From positions 1-13,186 of the forward strand of contig DASVGV010000079.1 of NCBI GenBank assembly GCA_036379355.1: 13,186 nt of DNA, in the 5' to 3' direction. Shown here piece by piece: positions 1-5,136 of this stretch; the stretch's first letter is position 1; each line of letters opens with the position of its first letter. The notes beneath the pieces are model-generated. The model was not told where the DNA came from. It ran no database searches and saw only the letters and a program-made list of their open reading frames with translations. Origin of the DNA: CAJCIY01 sp036379355 (GTDB taxonomy: Bacteria > Actinomycetota > Actinomycetes > Mycobacteriales > CAJCIY01). The position numbers were made by a program, and so were the translations under genes.

Positions 1-66
1 GGGTCGCCCGAGGAGCGCCGCGCGCAGGGGCGGCTCGCCGCCGCCGAGGCCGCCGGCCGTACCTGA
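1..66 (+). CDS. 3' end of an unidentified gene (partial)
   Basis: Frame 1 is open from the window edge to a TGA at 64-66 and encodes 21 residues rich in Ala, Arg and Glu, ending in AAGRT. The composition fits a C-terminal helix of an actinobacterial protein, but 21 residues carry no family signature. The next gene is on the opposite strand, so this would be the last gene of a plus-strand unit that ends before the inverted repeat at 109-161. From recalled gene order in other actinobacteria, an ATP synthase-linked gene or DUF2550 gene is possible here; that is inference only. It may also be a chance open frame. Confidence 0.4.
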   Translation, partial: GSPEERRAQGRLAAAEAAGRT

Positions 67-108
67 CCCGCGCCACCTGACCGCCGCCGGCGTTCCGGTC
101 GGCACTGG

Positions 109-161
109 ATGTCGAGGTTCCGGGCAGCCTCGCCGCCTCAGACTGGCCGGAACCTCGACAT
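109..161. repeat. 15-bp perfect inverted repeat, possible bidirectional terminator
   Basis: Arms at 109-123 (ATGTCGAGGTTCCGG) and 147-161 are exact reverse complements, separated by 23 bases. Three further pairs (125-127 with 143-145) can form inside the loop. The element lies between the plus-strand gene ending at 66 and the minus-strand pduO ending at 226, the usual place for a shared terminator of convergent genes. There is no T-tract, so it would be a non-canonical, hairpin-only terminator or a dispersed palindromic repeat. The rest of the gap (67-108 and 162-225) shows nothing I can name. Confidence 0.65.
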
Positions 162-225
162 TCGGGGGCAGAAGCCAGGTTGCGCACGCCGAAGGCGGGC
201 CGAGGGGAGCGCCCGGACGCGGGGG

Positions 226-798
226 TCAGCCGCCGGGCTTCCAGAGCACGTCGCCGCCGGGATTGGCGACCCGGGCCAGGATGAACAGCAGGTCCGAGAG
301 CCGGTTGAGGTAGCGGGCGGTGAGCGGGTTCGTGGTGTCCGGCTCGGCCTCCAGCAGCGCCCACGCCGCCCGCTCGGCGGCCCGGGCGGATGTCCGCGCC
401 ACGTGCAGCAGGCTGGCCCCGACGGTTCCGCCCGGCAGGATGAAGCTGTTCAGCTTCGCGAGCGCCTCGTTGTGCTCGTCGCACGCCGCCTCGAGCCGCT
501 CGACGTACGCATCGGTGATCCGCAGCGGCGGGTGCTTCGGGTTCGGCGAGATCGGCGTCGCGAGGTCTGCGCCGACGTCGAACAGGTCGTTCTGCACCCG
601 CCCGAGCAGCGCGCGTACGCCGTCCGGGATCTCCGGTCCACCGACCGCCAGGGCGACGCCGATCGCCGCGTTCGTCGCATCGGTGTCGCCGTACGCGCCG
701 ACCCGCAGGGCCGTCTTCCGCGCGCGGGACATGTCGCCGAGCGCGGTCGTGCCGTCGTCGCCGGTACGCGTGTAGATCCGGGTGAGATGCACCGCCAT
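226..798 (-). CDS. pduO: PduO-type cob(I)alamin adenosyltransferase
   Basis: The enzyme transfers the adenosyl group of ATP to cob(I)alamin, making the adenosylcobalamin used by B12 mutases. It is a soluble protein, trimeric in this family. The 190-residue product has the family landmarks: the N-terminal ATP-binding motif TRTGDDGTT (residues 10-18), RVQNDLFDVGADLATP (67-82), SFILPGGT (118-125), the Arg-rich helix around R135, R139 and R143, and YLNRLSDLLF (163-172). F119 sits where the PduO family has the Phe that helps make four-coordinate cobalamin. Length is normal. The ATG at 798 lies 6 bases after a TAGGGT hexamer on the same strand, suggesting a leaderless mRNA. It is divergent from murA. 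The likely client in this window is the mutase at 3038. Confidence 0.95.
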   Translation of the reverse strand: MAVHLTRIYTRTGDDGTTALGDMSRARKTALRVGAYGDTDATNAAIGVALAVGGPEIPDGVRALLGRVQNDLFDVGADLATPISPNPKHPPLRITDAYVERLEAACDEHNEALAKLNSFILPGGTVGASLLHVARTSARAAERAAWALLEAEPDTTNPLTARYLNRLSDLLFILARVANPGGDVLWKPGG

Positions 799-804
799 GG
801 CGCC

Positions 805-810
805 ACCCTA
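805..810 (-). promoter_or_regulatory. Candidate -10 element of pduO (leaderless)
   Basis: Read on the minus strand, TAGGGT is followed by 6 bases and then the pduO ATG. This spacing would put the transcription start at or next to the A of the start codon. No convincing TTGACA-like -35 is visible. Confidence 0.5.
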
Positions 811-824
811 GGGGCTGCGCGCCG

Positions 825-830
825 TAGGCT
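825..830 (+). promoter_or_regulatory. Candidate -10 element of murA (leaderless)
   Basis: TAGGCT is followed by 7 bases and the murA ATG at 838. It lies inside a 12-mer (821-832) that recurs exactly before nucS (6901-6912). No Shine-Dalgarno sequence is visible before this ATG, which also supports a leaderless start. Confidence 0.55.
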
Positions 831-837
831 GCCTCGC

Positions 838-2109
838 ATGCCGGACGGAGCGTCGTACGACCGCTGGGTCGTCCGCGGCGGCGCGCGGCTCGCCGGCGAG
901 GTCGCCGTCACCGGCGCCAAGAACTCGGTGCTGAAGCTGCTGGCCGCGACGCTGCTGGCGCCCGGGCGCAGCGTGCTGACCAACGTGCCGGACATCGCCG
1001 ACGTCCGCATCATGGGCGAGCTGCTGCGCTCGCTCGGTGCCGACCTCCAGCACGACGCCCAGGCCGGCGTGGTGACCGTCGACGTCCCGGAGACGATCGG
1101 GGACACGGCCGAGTACGACCTCGTACGGCTGATCCGCGGCTCGTTCGTGCTGCTCGGGCCGCTGCTGGCCCGCCGCGGCCGGGCCCGCGTGGGACTGCCC
1201 GGCGGGGACGCCATCGGCTCGCGGCAGATCGACCTGCACCTGGCCGGCATGGCACGCCTCGGCGCCGACGTGAGCGTCGAGCACGGGTACGTCGTCGCCA
1301 CGTCCGGCAACCTCGTCGGCGCCCAGATCTGGCTCGACATCCCGAGCGTGATGGCCACCGAGAACCTGCTGCTCGCCGCCGTCCTCGCCAAGGGCACGAC
1401 GGTCATCGACAACGCGGCCCGCGAGCCGGAGGTGGCCGACCTCGCCGAGATGCTCGTCGAGATGGGCGCGCAGGTCGACGGCATCGGGACCAGCACGCTC
1501 ACCGTCGAGGGCGTGGACGCGCTCCACCCGTGCGAGCACGCGACGGTCCCGGACCGGATCGTCGCCGGGACGTTCGCGGTCGGTGCGCTCATGACCCGCG
1601 GCGACGTGACCGTGCGCGGCGCCCGCGCGGACCACCTCGACATGCCGCTGACCAAGCTCGGCGAGGCCGGCGCGCAGGTCGACGTGCTGCCCGACGGCTT
1701 CCGCGTCCACGCCGACCGCCGGCCCCGTGCCGTGGACGTGTCGACGCTGTACTACCCGGGCTTCCCGACCGACCTCCAGCCGCTGGCGATCGCGCTGCTG
1801 TCCATCTCCGAGGGCTCGGCGATGCTGACCGAGAACGTCTTCGACGGCCGGTTCCAGTTCGTCGACGAGCTGGTACGCCTCGGCGCGGACGTGCACGTCA
1901 GCGGTCACCACGTGATCGTCCGCGGCCGGCCGCAGCTGTCGTCCGCGCCCGTGCAGGTGGGCGACATCCGCGCCGGCGCGGCCCTCATCCTTGCCGGGCT
2001 GGTGGCGGACGGCGTGACCGAGGTGTTCGACGCGGGCCACCTCGACCGGGGGTACGCCGGGTTCGACGCCCAGCTGCGGGCGCTCGGCGCCGACGTCCAC
2101 CGGCGCTGA
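838..2109 (+). CDS. murA: UDP-N-acetylglucosamine 1-carboxyvinyltransferase (MurA), Asp active-site variant
   Basis: MurA catalyses the first committed cytoplasmic step of peptidoglycan synthesis: enolpyruvyl transfer from PEP to UDP-GlcNAc. The 423-residue product has the full two-domain fold signature: GAKNS (26-30, catalytic Lys28/Asn29), RGSFVLLGPLL (100-110), PGGDAIGSRQIDLH (121-134), GFPTDLQ (308-314, Asp312 equivalent to E. coli D305) and LDRGYAGF (402-409, Arg404 equivalent to R397). The residue corresponding to the E. coli Cys115 nucleophile is Asp124 (codon GAC, 1207-1209). This substitution is known from M. tuberculosis MurA and confers intrinsic fosfomycin resistance. The frame is open upstream to 109, but ATG 838 matches the family N-terminus and follows a -10-like hexamer. 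It converges on the gene ending at 2122, leaving 12 bases between the two stops. Confidence 0.97.
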   Translation: MPDGASYDRWVVRGGARLAGEVAVTGAKNSVLKLLAATLLAPGRSVLTNVPDIADVRIMGELLRSLGADLQHDAQAGVVTVDVPETIGDTAEYDLVRLIRGSFVLLGPLLARRGRARVGLPGGDAIGSRQIDLHLAGMARLGADVSVEHGYVVATSGNLVGAQIWLDIPSVMATENLLLAAVLAKGTTVIDNAAREPEVADLAEMLVEMGAQVDGIGTSTLTVEGVDALHPCEHATVPDRIVAGTFAVGALMTRGDVTVRGARADHLDMPLTKLGEAGAQVDVLPDGFRVHADRRPRAVDVSTLYYPGFPTDLQPLAIALLSISEGSAMLTENVFDGRFQFVDELVRLGADVHVSGHHVIVRGRPQLSSAPVQVGDIRAGAALILAGLVADGVTEVFDAGHLDRGYAGFDAQLRALGADVHRR

Positions 2110-2121
2110 ACCGAGCGGGCG

Positions 2122-2442
2122 TCAGCGGCCGAGGACGGCCGTGGCGCGCTCCTCGTCCTGCGGGAACACGAGCACGTGGTGCCCGGGCGGTCGTACCGTC
2201 GCGAATCCGCGGGCGTCGACGAACGCCATCTGGTGGGCGGGCCCGAGAGTGGCGCGGATGCCGGCGGAGGCGAGCCGGTCGCGGGCCAGCTGAGCCTCCC
2301 GCTCGAGCGTGATCGTGGCCACCGGGACCAGCAGGCCGTAGTCCTTGCTGCCGGGCCGCACGTTCGGCGCGAACACCCACCGGCTGATCAGGCCGAGCAC
2401 CACGACGACGCCGAAGGCCAGCAGCGACGCGAAGTACTCCAC
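2122..2442 (-). CDS. Small single-helix membrane protein with DUF2007-like domain
   Basis: The predicted product has 106 residues. Residues about 5-24 (EYFASLL...LGLISRWVF) form one hydrophobic segment. It is followed by a short basic linker and a soluble domain (about 37-104) with the pattern ITLEREAQLARDRLASAGI ... VLVFPQDEERATAVL. That pattern resembles the DUF2007 family (putative signal-transducing, ferredoxin-like fold), whose function is unknown. The start is taken as GTG 2442 because the hydrophobic segment begins there. The frame is open further upstream, but that extension is Arg/Pro-rich and overlaps the STAS gene on the other strand. A weak CACACT hexamer lies 7 bases before the GTG. 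The gene is divergent from the STAS gene. The family call comes from pattern memory, not a search. Confidence 0.75.
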   Translation of the reverse strand: MEYFASLLAFGVVVVLGLISRWVFAPNVRPGSKDYGLLVPVATITLEREAQLARDRLASAGIRATLGPAHQMAFVDARGFATVRPPGHHVLVFPQDEERATAVLGR

Positions 2443-2474
2443 GCGCCCCAGTGTGCACCTCGGCGACACGCCGC

Positions 2475-2499
2475 CGGTGATCACCGTGACGGGCGTCAC
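2475..2499. promoter_or_regulatory. Palindromic operator candidate, CRP/FNR-like (GTGA-N6-TCAC)
   Basis: Two palindromes adjoin. CGGTGATCACCG (2475-2486) is a perfect 12-bp palindrome. GTGACGGGCGTCAC (2486-2499) has perfect GTGAC/GTCAC arms and matches the core GTGA-N6-TCAC of CRP-family sites (mycobacterial Crp consensus TGTGA-N6-TCACA). They lie 33-57 bp upstream of the minus-strand GTG at 2442 and about 110-130 bp upstream of the STAS ATG, a good position for control of the divergent pair. The outer bases deviate from consensus. Assignment is inference. Confidence 0.4.
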
Positions 2500-2551
2500 C
2501 GACCGCCACACTGCGAGCACGCTGGGAATCGGCTCGGATGTCGCCGAACAG

Positions 2552-2579
2552 GCAACCTTCGGGGCCCGGCGTGCGTCTA
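2552..2579 (+). promoter_or_regulatory. ECF-sigma-type promoter candidate for the STAS gene
   Basis: GCAACC (2552-2557), a 16-base spacer and CGTCTA (2574-2579) fit the AAC-type -35 and CGTC-type -10 elements bound by many actinobacterial ECF sigma factors. Transcription would start near 2586. That leaves a short leader holding the GAGAAGG ribosome-binding site (2592-2598), 9 bases before ATG 2608. No consensus housekeeping promoter is seen in this gap. Confidence 0.5.
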
Positions 2580-2607
2580 CTTCCCCGACGCGAGAAGGCA
2601 GGTCGTC

Positions 2608-2997
2608 ATGGACGCAGCAGCGCACCGCGCGGTCATCGCGCTTCCCAGGCCGGGAGAGCCGTCGGCCGTGACCATCGAGCACGTCGACCCGGGCCAGCGG
2701 GTCCGCGTGTCGGGGCGCATCGACGCCCATACCGTGGCCGACGTCCGGATGGCCCTGCGGGAGGCCATCGACCACGGCGACGGCCCGCTGTACGTCGAGG
2801 CGGCCGGCGTCGAGATGGGTGACACCACCGGCCTGGGCGCGCTGCTCGGCGCGCATCGCCGCTCCCTGCGGTCGAGCCGCTCGCTGGTGCTCGTCGACGT
2901 TCCGCAGGCGCTCGATCGGTTGCTCACCGCGACCCGGCTGGACCGCGTCCTGCGTACGGAGGTCGCGCGCCCGAGCGCCCACGCCGCCTCCGCCTGA
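2608..2997 (+). CDS. STAS-domain protein (anti-sigma factor antagonist-like)
   Basis: STAS proteins bind anti-sigma kinases or related partners in cytosolic partner-switching systems. The 129-residue product has one STAS domain: VTIEHVDPGQRVRVSGRIDA (21-40), an alpha helix (43-56), the strand LYVEAAGVEMGD (61-72) and TTGLGALLGAHRRS (73-86), then VLVDVPQALDRLLTATRLDRVL (94-115). At the position where SpoIIAA-type proteins carry the phosphorylated Ser of the DSSG motif, this protein has Asp72-Thr73-Thr74-Gly, so Thr73 is the probable phosphoacceptor. The start ATG has a clear Shine-Dalgarno (GAGAAGG) and an ECF-type promoter upstream. No kinase or anti-sigma partner lies in the window. The C-terminal 15 residues are a low-complexity tail. 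Confidence 0.85.
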   Translation: MDAAAHRAVIALPRPGEPSAVTIEHVDPGQRVRVSGRIDAHTVADVRMALREAIDHGDGPLYVEAAGVEMGDTTGLGALLGAHRRSLRSSRSLVLVDVPQALDRLLTATRLDRVLRTEVARPSAHAASA

Positions 2998-3024
2998 CGA
3001 CCTCAGCCGGATCGGGCGAAGCCC

Positions 3025-3030
3025 TACCAT
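3025..3030 (+). promoter_or_regulatory. Candidate -10 element of the mutase gene (leaderless)
   Basis: TACCAT is followed by 7 bases and the ATG at 3038. No Shine-Dalgarno is present and the STAS stop is 40 bases upstream, so a separate leaderless transcript is plausible. No clear -35 is seen. Confidence 0.5.
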
Positions 3031-3037
3031 TCTGGCC

Positions 3038-5074
3038 ATGAGCGACGAGCCGGGGAACGGTCAGGCAAGCGCGGCGACCGGGCGACGGGAGCGCGACCGG
3101 CCGTGGGTGATGCGGACGTACGCCGGGCACTCGTCGGCCACCGCCTCCAACGCGCTCTACCGCGGCAACCTGGCCAAGGGGCAGACCGGGCTGTCGGTCG
3201 CCTTCGACCTGCCGACCCAGACCGGCTACGACCCCGGCGACGAGCTGGCCCGCGGCGAGGTCGGCAAGGTCGGGGTCCCGATCAGCCACCTCGGCGACAT
3301 GCGCGCGCTGTTCGACGGCATCCCGCTGGCCGAGATGAACACGTCGATGACGATCAACGCCACCGCGATGTACCTGCTGGCGCTCTACCAGGTCGTCGCC
3401 GAGGAGCAGGCCGGCACCGACGTCCGGCACGCGCTCACCGGCACCACCCAGAACGACATCGTCAAGGAGTACCTCTCCCGCGGCACGTACGTCTTCCCGC
3501 CGGGACCGTCGCTGCGCCTGATCACCGACATGATCGCGTACACGGTCACCGAGATCCCGAAGTGGAACCCGATCAACATCTGCAGCTATCACCTGCAGGA
3601 GGCCGGGGCGACGCCGGTGCAGGAGCTGGCGTACAGCCTGTGCACCGCGATCGCGGTCCTCGACGCCGTGCGCGACGCCGGCCAGGTGCCCGCCGAGCAG
3701 TTCGGTGCCGTCGTCGCGCGGATGTCGTTCTTCGTGAACGCCGGCGTGCGCTTCGTCGAGGAGATGTGCAAGATGCGCGCGTTCACGCGCCTCTGGGACG
3801 AGATCACCCAGGAGCGGTACGGCGTGCAGGACCCCAAGCAGCGCCGCTTCCGCTACGGCGTGCAGGTCAACTCGCTCGGCCTCACCGAGGCGCAGCCGGA
3901 GAACAACGTCATCCGCATCGTGCTCGAGACGCTGGGGGTCACGCTGTCGAAGGACGCGCGCGCCCGCGCCCTCCAGCTGCCGGCCTGGAACGAGGCGCTC
4001 GGCCTGCCGCGGCCCTGGGACCAGCAGTGGTCGCTGCGGATCCAGCAGATCCTCGCGTACGAGACCGACCTGCTCGAGTACGACGACCTGTTCGAGGGGT
4101 CGGTCGTGGTGAACGCCAAGGTCGAGGAGATGTGCGCGGCCACCCGGGCCGAGATGGACAAGGTCCAGGCGATGGGCGGCGCGGTTGCCGCGGTCGAGAG
4201 CGGCTACATGAAGCAGTCGCTGGTCGCCTCGCACGCCGAGCGCCGGCGCCGGATCGAGGCGGGCGAGGACGTGGTCGTCGGCGTCAACAAGTTCACGACC
4301 ACCGAGCCGAACCCGCTGGTCGCCGATCTCGACGGGGCGATCATGGTCGCCGAGCCGGGCGTCGAGGCGCGGGCGGTGGAGGCGATCCGCACCTGGAAGG
4401 CGGGGCGCGACGCCACGGCCGTCGACGACGCGCTGCGCCGCCTGCGCGACGACGCGAAGACCGAGGCCAACCTCATGCCCGCGTCGCTGGCGTGTGCCCG
4501 CGCCGGGGTGACCGTGGGCGAGTGGGGCGCGGCGCTGCGCGAGACGTTCGGCGAGTACCGCGCGCCGACCGGCGTCAGCGGCGTGTCGGTCGCCGGGACC
4601 GGTGAGGCGATCGCCGCGGTCCGCGCCGAGGTCAAGGCGACCGGGGAGGCGCTGGGACGGCGGCTGAAGGTCCTGGTCGGGAAGCCGGGGTTGGACGGCC
4701 ACTCCAACGGCGCCGAGCAGATCGCCGTACGCGCCCGCGACGTCGGGTTCGAAGTGGTCTACCAGGGCATCCGCCTCACGCCCGCGCAGATCGTGTCGGC
4801 GGCGGTCGAGGAGGACGTCCACGTCGTCGGCCTGTCGATCCTGTCCGGCTCGCATCTCGAGCTGATCCCGCAGGTGCTGGACGGGCTTCGGGAGGCCGGT
4901 GCGGGTGATCTGCCGGTGATCGTCGGCGGGATCATCCCGGAGGCCGATGCTGCGGCGTTGGAGAAGCAGGGCGTCGCCGCCGTGTTCACCCCGAAGGACT
5001 TCGACATGACCGTCGTGATGCGCCGCATCGTCGGCGTCATTCGCGACGCGAACGATCTCCCGCCGCTGGACTGA
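3038..5074 (+). CDS. meaA: Adenosylcobalamin-dependent mutase, ethylmalonyl-CoA mutase / MeaA type
   Basis: It is predicted to interconvert ethylmalonyl-CoA and methylsuccinyl-CoA by a B12 radical mechanism, as in the ethylmalonyl-CoA route of C2/C4 assimilation. The 678 residues combine a TIM-barrel substrate domain (about 20-515) and a C-terminal B12-binding domain (about 542-675). Signatures that separate this clade from methylmalonyl-CoA mutase are RPWVMRTYAGHSSATASNAL (21-40), LAKGQTGLSVAFDLPTQTGY (45-64) and MNTSMTINATAMYLLALY (100-117). SYHLQEAGATPVQE (183-196) carries the conserved His185. The B12 domain has GLDGHSNG (551-558) with cobalt-ligating His555, then GLSILSGSH (598-606) and VIVGGIIP (627-634). 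The frame is open upstream to 2819, but that stretch overlaps the STAS gene. ATG 3038 begins the family-like N-terminus. No crotonyl-CoA carboxylase/reductase or small regulatory GTPase lies in the window. Assignment to Ecm rather than a sister mutase is likely but not proven. Confidence 0.88.
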   Translation: MSDEPGNGQASAATGRRERDRPWVMRTYAGHSSATASNALYRGNLAKGQTGLSVAFDLPTQTGYDPGDELARGEVGKVGVPISHLGDMRALFDGIPLAEMNTSMTINATAMYLLALYQVVAEEQAGTDVRHALTGTTQNDIVKEYLSRGTYVFPPGPSLRLITDMIAYTVTEIPKWNPINICSYHLQEAGATPVQELAYSLCTAIAVLDAVRDAGQVPAEQFGAVVARMSFFVNAGVRFVEEMCKMRAFTRLWDEITQERYGVQDPKQRRFRYGVQVNSLGLTEAQPENNVIRIVLETLGVTLSKDARARALQLPAWNEALGLPRPWDQQWSLRIQQILAYETDLLEYDDLFEGSVVVNAKVEEMCAATRAEMDKVQAMGGAVAAVESGYMKQSLVASHAERRRRIEAGEDVVVGVNKFTTTEPNPLVADLDGAIMVAEPGVEARAVEAIRTWKAGRDATAVDDALRRLRDDAKTEANLMPASLACARAGVTVGEWGAALRETFGEYRAPTGVSGVSVAGTGEAIAAVRAEVKATGEALGRRLKVLVGKPGLDGHSNGAEQIAVRARDVGFEVVYQGIRLTPAQIVSAAVEEDVHVVGLSILSGSHLELIPQVLDGLREAGAGDLPVIVGGIIPEADAAALEKQGVAAVFTPKDFDMTVVMRRIVGVIRDANDLPPLD

Positions 5075-5088
5075 CCGTGTGCGGCGGC

Positions 5089-5128
5089 GTTCCGCGTACG
5101 CTCGGCGGAACCGGATCGACACGAGGAG
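5089..5128 (+). promoter_or_regulatory. Leader region of the acyl-CoA ligase: -10-like hexamer, short inverted repeat and RBS
   Basis: TACGCT (5097-5102) could be a -10 element giving a leader of about 27 bases. GAGGAG (5123-5128) is a strong Shine-Dalgarno 8 bases before ATG 5137. A 7-bp inverted repeat (5089-5095 with 5105-5111) brackets the hexamer. It has no T-run, so it could be an operator or chance rather than a terminator of the mutase gene. No convincing -35 is seen. Confidence 0.4.
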
Positions 5129-5136
5129 CGACGGCG

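Noticed and set aside
109..837. Upstream extension of the murA frame
   Set aside because: The extension is antisense to pduO and has no family similarity; ATG 838 gives the normal MurA N-terminus.
808..2100. 430-codon minus-strand frame opposite murA
   Set aside because: It has shadow composition, and the plus frame is an unambiguous MurA.
2819..3037. Upstream extension of the mutase frame
   Set aside because: It overlaps the STAS gene in another frame and lacks mutase features; ATG 3038 with TACCAT 7 bases upstream is better.
5089..5111. Terminator after the mutase gene
   Set aside because: The 7-bp stem has a 9-base loop and no T-run, and it surrounds a -10-like hexamer; too weak to call a terminator.
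2924..5122. 732-codon open frame on the minus strand opposite the mutase
   Set aside because: It is an antisense shadow caused by GC bias. Its translation is Arg/Asp/His-rich with no family pattern, while the plus strand encodes a full, motif-perfect mutase.
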